From: Desulfosporosinus acididurans | Lineage (GTDB): Bacteria > Bacillota > Desulfitobacteriia > Desulfitobacteriales > Desulfitobacteriaceae | DNA: 64,000 nucleotides | Direction: 5' to 3' | Assembly: GCF_001029285.1 (NCBI RefSeq) | Contig: NZ_LDZY01000013.1 | Coordinates: forward strand, 1 to 64,000 | Part shown: positions 53,318 through 60,907 of the stretch, piece by piece | How positions within the stretch are numbered: position 1 is the stretch's first letter | How the letters are laid out: each line of letters begins with the position of its first letter | Made by a program: the position numbers and the translations under genes | Notes under the pieces: model-generated | Told to the model about the DNA's origin: nothing | Database searches by the model: none | The model's input: only the letters and a program-made list of their open reading frames with translations

Positions 53318-53346
53318 GCCAGTTCTATTTTGGCCTTGACAATTTC

Positions 53347-53544
53347 TTATGCTTGAATGTCAATCTTAGCCCCCAAATTTGGTTGAACGGACAATTCCAT
53401 AGATTTAGTTGCCTCACTTAACATAGAAACAAGGGAATTACCATTAGTAGCTGCAACACCCATAGCCATTTTCATGACTGATACCCCTACTTGTTGCTGC
53501 AAATTGCTTTGACTCAACATTGATGACATTGCTGCAATATCCAA
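53347..53544 (-). CDS. yjfB: YjfB-family putative motility protein
   Basis: 65 residues from a TTG at 53544 after AGGAGGAG. MDIAAMSSMLSQSNLQQQVG followed by VSVMKMAMGVAATNGNSL is the YjfB pattern (small proteins often under the motility sigma factor). The biochemical role is unknown. No flagellar genes lie in the window, but the chemoreceptor at 10 kb fits a motile organism. Confidence 0.82.
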   Translation of the reverse strand: MDIAAMSSMLSQSNLQQQVGVSVMKMAMGVAATNGNSLVSMLSEATKSMELSVQPNLGAKIDIQA

Positions 53545-53743
53545 TGTATCTCCTCCTTTGTTTTAGATATCGACAGAAATTTAATATAACTTTAGAAGTG
53601 CAGCAACAATTCACACATGCAATTAGAACTAAATTGTTGGATATTTTTATGAATGAGGGTTTTTTCAAAAAAGGGTTCTGTTTTCTACGTTTATATTGAA
53701 TTATAATGAAGTGAATACCAAAATTTAGAAAGAGGGGAATATC

Positions 53744-53937
53744 ATGGTAAGAGGAGAAAAGGTGATTGCCTTAGCTGTAACGTTCTAGATCAAGCCCAGG
53801 CAGCTAATTATTTGCAGGTTACAGAAGATCGCTTGTTAGAGGTAGTTGATGCTATCCCACATGTTCGGATAGGCGGACAAAATATATTTAGCAAGAAAGC
53901 TCTGTCAGAATGGGTTGAGAAATCAAACTTTAAATAG
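53744..53937 (+). pseudogene. Small HTH/excisionase-like gene with a frameshift
   Basis: After AGAGGGG, ATG 53744 gives MVRGEKVIALAVTF and a stop. One base out of frame the sequence continues LDQAQAANYLQVTEDRLLEV, then VRIGGQNIFSKKALSEWVEK and a stop at 53937, an excisionase-type DNA-binding domain. The second frame has no start of its own. A single inserted base near 53783 would explain it; a programmed shift is less likely. Confidence 0.6.
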
Positions 53938-54200
53938 AATAGCAATAGAATCAGGCACTTTAATTCCTGGTCTTATCTCATCAATTATCCTTCCATTTCT
54001 TCTTTGGTTTTCAAATAATCAAAGATATGTTACTTTAAGAGAGAAGGGAAAGGAAACAATTAATTGTAAAAGTGATAAGGAGGAATTTACAATTAAAAAG
54101 TAGAAATTTACATAGTGAAATGAAACCGGAGAAGGAGACTAGGGCAAAGCAATACGAAGAGTATTAATCTATTTGTATAAATAAATAAGGGTGATTGTAA

Positions 54201-54893
54201 ATGAACGAAGCACTATTTGACCATGTCGCGGCCCATTATGATTCCTGGTATGATACTGAGCTAGGATCACTCTCTGACCAAACTGAACGTAATCTGGCCC
54301 AGTCGATGTTTAAGGCGCCTGGCCCGAAGGTTCTGGAGATTGGCTGTGGCACTGGACAATATACGAGTTGGCTTGTGCAAGAGGGTTATGAGGTTACTGC
54401 TGTCGATATTTCCGGTGAAATGATGGCTTTGGCCCAAAAGAAAATAGCGCTGCTTGAGGGAAGCACTTCAAAAGCTGATTGTGTTCACTGGTGGCATGCT
54501 GATATTACAAAAATTCTTGATCAACTTGAAACCTACGATGGGATTTTCTCTATGACTGCTTTTGAATTCGTACCTGAACCGGAAAACGTCTTAAAAAAAC
54601 TTTTTAGTCAATTAAACCCCGGGGGCTGTTTAATGATCGGAGTTATCGCCGGTATGAGTGCCTGGAGTGAATACTATGCTGAGGCTGCTCGTAAAAAACC
54701 AACGTCTGTCTTCAAGCGTGCAGCTCTTTATACCCAAGAGGAAATACGTTCCTGGCAGATCGGTGTATCCGCCGAAATCGGAGAATGTCTATTCTTCCCG
54801 CCGAATGTTCAAACTAAATCTGAGGCCCTTTCTCTTGAGGCCAAAAGGGAAGGAAATCCTGGATTTGTGGTGGCAAAGTGGGTAAAACGCTAA
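54201..54893 (+). CDS. SAM-dependent methyltransferase (UbiE/Methyltransf_11 type)
   Basis: 230 residues: FDHVAAHYDSWYDTELGSLS, motif I KVLEIGCGTGQYTSWL, AVDISGEMMALAQKK, then a motif around YDGIFSMTAFEFVPEPENVL. It is a soluble small-molecule methyltransferase with no clear substrate. ATG 54201; the ribosome site GGGTGAT is moderate. Transcribed alone. Confidence 0.88.
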   Translation: MNEALFDHVAAHYDSWYDTELGSLSDQTERNLAQSMFKAPGPKVLEIGCGTGQYTSWLVQEGYEVTAVDISGEMMALAQKKIALLEGSTSKADCVHWWHADITKILDQLETYDGIFSMTAFEFVPEPENVLKKLFSQLNPGGCLMIGVIAGMSAWSEYYAEAARKKPTSVFKRAALYTQEEIRSWQIGVSAEIGECLFFPPNVQTKSEALSLEAKREGNPGFVVAKWVKR

Positions 54894-54983
54894 GAAATGC
54901 AGAACAGTCCAGTAAGCACTGGGCTGTTTGTTATTTTGAAAAAATGTACTAATAAGAAAATAAAGACAGAAGGAAATAACATT

Positions 54984-55787
54984 ATGGAAGAAGCAAAGCT
55001 CTTTGAGTTGCTGCAGAATAATCCTAACGCTATAGCCTATATCAATAATCCTACAGATGAGATGAAGCTTTTGGCTGTTAAAAGGAATGGACTTACTTTA
55101 GAATACATAGACAATCCCACTAGAGAGATGCAAGAATTGGCAATAGTTAGTAATCCGCGGGCGATTCAATTTATAAATAACCCTACAGAAGATATGATGA
55201 TTAAAGCTATCGATGCTGGCTGGGTTAACTTAGAGTATATTAAAAACCCAACCGATAAACTTATAAAATCAGCGTTAAATCAAGCTGGATGGGCTATTAA
55301 ATATGTCCATAATCCAAGTGAGGAATTGCAGCTATTAGCTGTTAGGAAAAATTACGATGCCATAAAGTTTATTAAAGAACCTTATGAAAGTGTACAAGAG
55401 GCAGCTGTTAAAATAAGTTATGATGCCTTACGATATATTAATTCACCGACACACAAAGTAGAGCGTATAGCAATTAAGGATAATGAAAAAGCTATTACAT
55501 TTGTAAATGATTTGGATAAAAATAAACTGCTTGAGTTTTTAAAAGTAAATATCTTAGTGATTAAATATGTTGCCATAGAAATTGGTAGTGATGAAATAGA
55601 ACAAGTGTTAAAAGAAGCATTAGCAAATGAAGATGTTGACGAGAAATATGTTAGGGATTATTTGAATTGCAGTACCTTAGATAAAAATAGCGCTATTTTG
55701 CCTATGGACAAGCTCATGTTTATTTATAAATATGGAAGCAAAAAGGCGAAAAAAATAACTGTAGATGAAAAATTGAAGCTGATATAG
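54984..55787 (+). CDS. Protein of tandem 22-residue repeats (DUF4116-like)
   Basis: 267 residues made of at least eight 22-residue units, each like YINNPTDEMKLLAVKRNGLTLE (shown without its last two here: YINNPTDEMKLLAVKRNG). Successive units start YIDNP, FINNP, YIKNP, YVHNP, FIKEP, YINSP and FVNDL. This is a helical solenoid likely to bind another protein. ATG 54984 is preceded by GAAGGA. It lies 12 bases before the MoxR ATPase gene, so it probably acts with it. Confidence 0.75.
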   Translation: MEEAKLFELLQNNPNAIAYINNPTDEMKLLAVKRNGLTLEYIDNPTREMQELAIVSNPRAIQFINNPTEDMMIKAIDAGWVNLEYIKNPTDKLIKSALNQAGWAIKYVHNPSEELQLLAVRKNYDAIKFIKEPYESVQEAAVKISYDALRYINSPTHKVERIAIKDNEKAITFVNDLDKNKLLEFLKVNILVIKYVAIEIGSDEIEQVLKEALANEDVDEKYVRDYLNCSTLDKNSAILPMDKLMFIYKYGSKKAKKITVDEKLKLI

Positions 55788-55799
55788 GTGGGAGACATA

Positions 55800-56918
55800 A
55801 TGAATTTTTCAGACACGCTAAAAAGTGTTAACTTAGTATTATCTATTGGGGAAGTGCCTCTAATAGTTGGCGAAAGCGGAATAGGAAAAACAGCGTTAGC
55901 CAAGCAAATTGCGAAAGAAAATAATTGGAGTTTAATTGTTATTAATGGCAATCTTCTTAAAGAAGGTGAAATAGGTGGTCTTCCCACTGTTGAATCTTAT
56001 ACAGGTTTCAAAGATGATCATGAAAAGAAAACTACTGTATATGCTGTCCACCATAAGCTAAGGGAAATTGATGAAGAAATATCTCAAAGGAAAACTGTTC
56101 TTTTATTTATCGATGAGATAAATCGTTGTGAACATACTGTGCAGCAGGAACTTATGAATTTAATTTTAAATCGAGAAATTAATGGCTATGAGTTACCTGA
56201 AGGCGTAAAAATATTGGCTGCCATGAATCCTTCAAGTAAATATGGTTCGGATTTTGATTATCAAGTTGTGGATATGGATGCGGCTCAAGAAAATAGATTT
56301 GTCTGGTTGTATATGGAACCTGACTACAACCAATGGATCGATTGGGCATTAGAAGCTGGAATTGAGCAAAAGGTTATAGAGTTTATTTCAACCTTCCCTG
56401 ATTATCTGCATAAGGTAAACGAAGATGATATACGGGCAACTCCGAGAAGTTATGAAAGAATTTCAGGTATTTTTAAAATTTACAAGGAGGGTAAAGATTC
56501 AATACCCAGATCTGTGTTTTTAAATGTCATAAGAGGGAATGTAGGGAGGTTAATTGCTGAAGAGTTTGTGACCTTCATTGAATCGGATTATAGTTCATTG
56601 ATATCTTTTAAGGATGTTTTTTCAGGAGATTCTCTTTCTGAAATAATTAGCGAAAAAATTAAAAAGGAAAGTCATATAAGACTTTACCTGTCTGCTAAGA
56701 ATATACTTAAAACCTTAGAATCTAATATAGAAAGTTATGATTTTGATTCAACTTATTATATTGGAAGACTTATTGAATTTTTAAAAGCTTATCCAGTTGA
56801 TTTAATGATTGGAATTATGAAAGAAATTAAAAATAGCTATAAGGAAGTTTATAAATATGCCATAGATAATGAAGAGTTTGTTAATTTATATTTCGAATCT
56901 TATAATTTAATTAGGTGA
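55800..56918 (+). CDS. MoxR-type AAA+ ATPase
   Basis: 372 residues. Walker A IVGESGIGKTALAKQIAKEN, Walker B VLLFIDEINRCEHTVQQELM, sensor region LAAMNPSSKYG, arginine-finger region DAAQENRFVWLYMEP. MoxR ATPases work as chaperones, usually with a VWA protein; here that partner is the next gene, with overlapping stop and start. ATG 55800 follows GGTGGGAG. Codon use is AT-rich through this gene pair. Confidence 0.88.
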   Translation: MNFSDTLKSVNLVLSIGEVPLIVGESGIGKTALAKQIAKENNWSLIVINGNLLKEGEIGGLPTVESYTGFKDDHEKKTTVYAVHHKLREIDEEISQRKTVLLFIDEINRCEHTVQQELMNLILNREINGYELPEGVKILAAMNPSSKYGSDFDYQVVDMDAAQENRFVWLYMEPDYNQWIDWALEAGIEQKVIEFISTFPDYLHKVNEDDIRATPRSYERISGIFKIYKEGKDSIPRSVFLNVIRGNVGRLIAEEFVTFIESDYSSLISFKDVFSGDSLSEIISEKIKKESHIRLYLSAKNILKTLESNIESYDFDSTYYIGRLIEFLKAYPVDLMIGIMKEIKNSYKEVYKYAIDNEEFVNLYFESYNLIR

Positions 56919-56923
56919 TAACT

Positions 56924-58342
56924 GTGGGAACTTATTTTGATAATCAAGTTAACGAGCTGCATGAAAAAGCTGAAGAAATCGTCGCTGTATATTTAAACGC
57001 TAAACGTTTAGATAATAAGGTTCAAATCGATATTCCGAAAGATTTTCGAGAGAAATTTTTTAGGCTTGTCGATAATGTCAATTTAAGTCTTATGGAAAAC
57101 AAAGACAACTTTTATGGATATTTTTTACTGCAAATGTCTAGAGAGATAAGATTCGATATAAGTAGTTCTACTGCTCTCAATTTTAGGGGAGCAAACTATG
57201 TCATATCTTTTAATCCTTTACTATTTTTAAATCTTAATCTAAAACAAATGGAAAGTACTATTAAACATGAAATACTTCATATAATATCGCTTCATTTAAT
57301 AAGGGCAAAGAAACTTAAAGCTGGTTATAGTAAATTGGCGATTAATATGGCAATGAATATAGTGGTAAATACATTTTTAGACAATTTGCCGCCATATGCT
57401 CTTACTTTAGAATGGGTAAATTTAAATTATTCCTTAGAACTCTTACCCTTTAAACCTTTTGAGTATTATGCGGAAAAGCTTCAAGCTGCGATAGACCTCT
57501 TAGAAGCAGATGAGGATGACGATGACGATGAGTCTGCGGATGAAAGCAATCAAGATGATAAAATCGAAACAGACTATAATCCGGAAAAGGCCCATGATGT
57601 ATGGGAAGAATCCAGTGATATCGATGAAAGAATGCTTAAAGAATTTACTGAGAAGATCATTAATGATTCTCTAAAAGGTAACCTGCCAAATTACTTGGCA
57701 GGCATGATATCATTACTTAGAAATAGTAAAGGTGAATTGCCTTGGAATTTATATCTCAAGAGGTTAATGGGAACTGTTGAAAGTAATAAAAAGAAGACTA
57801 TAACCAGAAGAAATAGAAGACAGCCTTATAGACTGGATTTAAGAGGTGAACTCAGAAGTCATAAAGCAAAAATTATTGTTGCCCTAGACATAAGCGGAAG
57901 TATTAGTGATGGAGAATTTTGTCAAGCAATTAAAGAAGTACTCGATATAGTGAAAAATTATAACCAAGAAATAACCATTATCGAATGTGATAATGAAATA
58001 AGACGTGTTTATAATGTCAAATCTATTAAGGATGTAAGAGATAGGATTAATATCAGAGGAGGTACAAAATTTAGCCCAGTTTTTGAATATGCTAATCAGA
58101 ATAAGGCTAATTTGTTAGTTTATTTTACGGATGGCAAAGGTGAAGATAAGCTTCTCGCAAAACCTAGGGGGTATAAAACGTTATGGGTTATTTCCGGAAG
58201 AGGAGATAAGCTTTCCTTAAAAGAAGCTTATGGACCTGTCAAAAAACTTAAAACTATTGAAGAAAAAGATGACTCACTAAATATGAGTGATGTTAAAAGA
58301 GACGGGTTTTCAATGAACGACCAAGAAGAAATACATATCTAA
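56924..58342 (+). CDS. DUF2201 protein: metallopeptidase-like plus VWA-like domains
   Basis: About 472 residues. The N-terminal half has HEILHIISLH, an HExxH zinc motif (residues near 115). A very acidic linker follows (EADEDDDDDESADESNQDD). The C-terminal half is VWA-like with the MIDAS motif VALDISGSISDGEF and YFTDGKGEDK. This pairing with a MoxR ATPase is a known arrangement of putative chaperone or conflict-related systems. GTG 56924 follows AGGTGA; GTG 56915 is an alternative that overlaps the MoxR stop. Confidence 0.87.
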   Translation: MGTYFDNQVNELHEKAEEIVAVYLNAKRLDNKVQIDIPKDFREKFFRLVDNVNLSLMENKDNFYGYFLLQMSREIRFDISSSTALNFRGANYVISFNPLLFLNLNLKQMESTIKHEILHIISLHLIRAKKLKAGYSKLAINMAMNIVVNTFLDNLPPYALTLEWVNLNYSLELLPFKPFEYYAEKLQAAIDLLEADEDDDDDESADESNQDDKIETDYNPEKAHDVWEESSDIDERMLKEFTEKIINDSLKGNLPNYLAGMISLLRNSKGELPWNLYLKRLMGTVESNKKKTITRRNRRQPYRLDLRGELRSHKAKIIVALDISGSISDGEFCQAIKEVLDIVKNYNQEITIIECDNEIRRVYNVKSIKDVRDRINIRGGTKFSPVFEYANQNKANLLVYFTDGKGEDKLLAKPRGYKTLWVISGRGDKLSLKEAYGPVKKLKTIEEKDDSLNMSDVKRDGFSMNDQEEIHI

Positions 58343-58382
58343 ACCAGCTATCCGTTAGATTGAAAGGGGTTCCGTAACAAAT

Positions 58383-59315
58383 ATGGCTATCAAAATCAAT
58401 AGTAAGAATAAGAAGATCCTTTTAGTATTAATCACACTTTCCCTTCTTTTAACAGGATGTGGAAATGCAGAAAAAGTATCTACTGCGACTGTAAGTGATG
58501 CATCAGCGAAATCTTCGGCAGCGAAGAAATCTTCACCGACAACTGTAACCAATGATTCGGTTGATTATAATCAGTATGTTAAAAAGGTATGGAAGCTGAA
58601 AAATAATAGCGATATGTCATTCGTGATTTCAAAAATTGAAAACAGTAAGGCGATAGGCAAATTAAGTGTCCTCAACTATACAACTGCAGATAAAAATTTA
58701 CAAAGTTTCGAGGCTGATTTTGAGGGGGAAATTAATAAAGATACTGCTGTCTGCCAGTATAATGATTCCAAGGGTAATAAGGGATCCTTGAAATTAGTCT
58801 TTAAATCCAATCAGGAAATTGAAGGAACTATAACTATAGCAGATAAAGCAAAGGCAACAGTTCAACCGTCACTTGGAACTTTTTATTTTGCCCCGGAAAC
58901 TATTAAAGATATAAAGGGGTTTAGCCCGATTGAAAAACAATCGTTTATGGTCAACCTAAATTCTTGGGGTAACATCAAATTTGTTTCAGGAAAACTTACG
59001 GGCGGCAGTCACGTACCTGTGGAATTCTATTTAACGGATAAAGATGGAGACATCCTCTATGATTTCGCTGCTACACTCCCCTATAGAGTCGATGTCAAAG
59101 CCGTTTCTTTTGAGGATGTAAACAAAGATGGGTTAAAAGATATAATCATTATTGTTAACGATGAAGATGATTCAAGTAATTGTTTGGCAACAGTCTATTT
59201 TCAAAAGGCAGATGGTTCCTTCGCTAATGATATGAAATTGGATCAAGAAATAAATGAATCAAAAAATAACAAAGACGTTAAAACAGTACGGACCTTTTTA
59301 GCCTCGAAATTTTAA
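58383..59315 (+). CDS. Lipoprotein with a C-terminal calcium-loop-like repeat
   Basis: 310 residues. Signal peptide with lipobox LLLTGC, then a Ser/Ala/Thr linker (TATVSDASAKSSAAKKSSPT). The C-terminal part has FEDVNKDGLKDIIIIVND, a dockerin/FG-GAP-like DxNxDGxxD loop. It starts 40 bases after the DUF2201 gene in the same direction and may belong to that unit as the surface component, although the spacing allows a separate transcript. AAGGGG ribosome site. Confidence 0.75.
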   Translation: MAIKINSKNKKILLVLITLSLLLTGCGNAEKVSTATVSDASAKSSAAKKSSPTTVTNDSVDYNQYVKKVWKLKNNSDMSFVISKIENSKAIGKLSVLNYTTADKNLQSFEADFEGEINKDTAVCQYNDSKGNKGSLKLVFKSNQEIEGTITIADKAKATVQPSLGTFYFAPETIKDIKGFSPIEKQSFMVNLNSWGNIKFVSGKLTGGSHVPVEFYLTDKDGDILYDFAATLPYRVDVKAVSFEDVNKDGLKDIIIIVNDEDDSSNCLATVYFQKADGSFANDMKLDQEINESKNNKDVKTVRTFLASKF

Positions 59316-59322
59316 TGGTTTA

Positions 59323-59366
59323 ACGCCCTCACTTACAAGAAGGGGGAGTCTTAAAAACTGGATAAA
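59323..59366 (-). repeat. IS200/IS605-like short element, copy G (left end only)
   Basis: On the minus strand, TTTATCCAGTTTTTAAGAC is shared with copy A, followed by a hairpin-forming CTCCCCCTTCTTGTAAGTGA. The right end is missing. Confidence 0.6.
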
Positions 59367-59370
59367 TGTG

Positions 59371-59417
59371 AAAATGCTGATTCCCTTCCATTATGAACGG
59401 GGAATCAGCATTTTCTT
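59371..59417. terminator. Terminator between convergent lipoprotein gene and panB
   Basis: AAAATGCTGATTCCC / GGGAATCAGCATTTT with T tracts on both strands. Confidence 0.85.
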
Positions 59418-59510
59418 AAAGTTGATGATTAAAAATCGTAAAATTCTTACATTTTGATGGCCATATGACGTCATCCTTGTCTCGTAATAGGGAAAAACAG
59501 ACAGCGTTTA

Positions 59511-60344
59511 TTACCTGCCGCCATAAAGTGTTTTTAATTGCTCGTCGTTCATCGTAAAACTATGTTGATCATCGGGGAAAAGTTCACTTCGTACTTCTTT
59601 AACGTATGTCTGTATGCCGTCAACAATTTGTTTGTTTATAGCCGCATAGGGTTTAACAAACTTGGAAACGCGTTCCACACCATAGGTGAGGACGTCATGG
59701 TAGACAAGGACTTGTCCGTCTGTATGCACTCCCGCACCAATCCCGATAGTAGGAATCGTTACAGATGATGAAATTTCCTCGGCGAGCTGTTTGGGAACGC
59801 ATTCGAGGACAATCGCAAATGCTCCTGCTTCCTGACATCGTTTTGCATCCTCGAGTAGTTTTCTGGCGCTTTCAACGTCTTTTCCTTGTACTTTAAATCC
59901 GCCCAGGACTCCTACTGATTGCGGAGTAAGTCCCAGATGAGCAACAACTGGAATACCGGCTTTAACAAGTGCTTCGATGTGTAAAAGTACTCCATCAGCG
60001 CCTTCCACTTTTACCGCCTGGGCACCGGTTTCCTGGATAAGCCTTGCTCCGTTTAAGAGTGTATCCCTAACAGATAGATGATAGCTCATAAAGGGCATGT
60101 CCACGACAAGAAACGTGTTACTAGCACCGCGTTTTGCTGCCTTTGCATGATGAATCATGTCCTCCATGGTCACATAAATTGTTGAATCATAACCAAGAAC
60201 AACATTGCCAAGGGAATCACCAACGAGAATCATGTCCACATCTGCCAGCTCAGCTTGTTTAGCGGATGGATAATCATAAGCCGTCAGCATGACAATTTTC
60301 TTTCTTTGCCGTTTCATTTCCAAGAAGTCTGTTGTTGATTTCAT
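59511..60344 (-). CDS. panB: 3-methyl-2-oxobutanoate hydroxymethyltransferase (PanB)
   Basis: First step of pantothenate synthesis: adds a hydroxymethyl group from methylene-THF to ketoisovalerate. [60 protein letters not shown] and VPTIGIGAG-like [20 protein letters not shown] carry the metal- and substrate-binding residues. 277 residues, full length. GGAGG precedes the ATG. panC/panD would have to lie elsewhere, as the next gene is on the other strand. Probably controlled by the leader RNA upstream. Confidence 0.97.
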   Translation of the reverse strand: MKSTTDFLEMKRQRKKIVMLTAYDYPSAKQAELADVDMILVGDSLGNVVLGYDSTIYVTMEDMIHHAKAAKRGASNTFLVVDMPFMSYHLSVRDTLLNGARLIQETGAQAVKVEGADGVLLHIEALVKAGIPVVAHLGLTPQSVGVLGGFKVQGKDVESARKLLEDAKRCQEAGAFAIVLECVPKQLAEEISSSVTIPTIGIGAGVHTDGQVLVYHDVLTYGVERVSKFVKPYAAINKQIVDGIQTYVKEVRSELFPDDQHSFTMNDEQLKTLYGGR

Positions 60345-60390
60345 AATTCTTCCTCCTTTTTTCAGGAGAGGCGAGAAAACAAGTTAATTA

Positions 60391-60422
60391 AAAAAAGTTC
60401 CTAAGCCAGAAGGAACTTTTTT
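60391..60422 (-). terminator. Terminator in the panB leader (probable attenuator)
   Basis: On the minus strand, AAAAAAGTTCCT / AGGAACTTTTTT with loop TCTGGCTT and a T run, about 47 bases before the panB start and after a structured RNA. It suits control by premature termination. Confidence 0.7.
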
Positions 60423-60437
60423 ACATAACAGTTTTAT

Positions 60438-60474
60438 CCCTCTGTCCTTGCCTGTAGCAGGTCTAGGCAGAACC
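60438..60474 (-). ncRNA. pan-motif-like leader RNA of panB
   Basis: On the minus strand the leader folds as TCTG-[CCTAGA]-CCTG-CTA-CAGG-[CAAGGA]-CAGA: two short helices around an internal loop containing A and G residues. Position (directly before panB, followed by a terminator) and shape agree with the pan RNA motif known from Firmicutes. I identified it by eye, without a covariance search. Confidence 0.5.
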
Positions 60475-60857
60475 ATTTAAATTGTCAAAGTTCCATAGGT
60501 GCAGTTCAAATGATACCGCCCAAAATGAGTATATCAGGTTATATTTCTCTTGACTATGGTTGTTTGGTTATTTTTGAGGTTTTCCAACGCATTCTCTTTA
60601 ATCCTGGTATATAATAAGGCTTATATTTAATCAGAAAAGAGATTCATCCATGTCAAGGGCAGCTAATAATTTCAATGTATTAATACATCGAAATTAATTT
60701 TATGTTACTATAGATCATAGTGTTGCTAAATTGATCTGTTCAAGAGCAGAAAATAATGTAAGCGAGTGAACTATAAAGTATAATAGTTAAGTGCTTGTTA
60801 ATCAAATCAAGATAGATGTATTGCCAAAACTCGCTGTTGAACTGCCTCGATAGGATC

Positions 60858-60891
60858 TAAGATAACAAACATAGTAAGATAACAAACATAG
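60858..60891. repeat. Tandem 17-bp duplication before pyc
   Basis: TAAGATAACAAACATAG occurs twice without a gap, ending two bases before the GGAGG ribosome site. Confidence 0.85.
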
Positions 60892-60907
60892 ATGGAGGAA
60901 AACAGTC

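Larger units (their letters stand above)
60345..60907. other. Divergent region between panB and pyc
   Basis: Holds the panB leader RNA and terminator (minus strand) and the pyc upstream region (plus strand). No gene is seen. AT-rich 60540-60850; a tandem 17-bp duplication lies just before the pyc ribosome site. Confidence 0.6.

Noticed and set aside
53915-54103. 62-codon ORF with a hydrophobic stretch
   Set aside because: Starts at a TTG inside the HTH coding sequence without a ribosome site, and codon use looks random.
54984-55650. DNA-level tandem repeat or CRISPR-like array
   Set aside because: The period is at protein level (22 residues); the DNA copies are diverged, and no CRISPR repeats with spacers were seen anywhere in the window.
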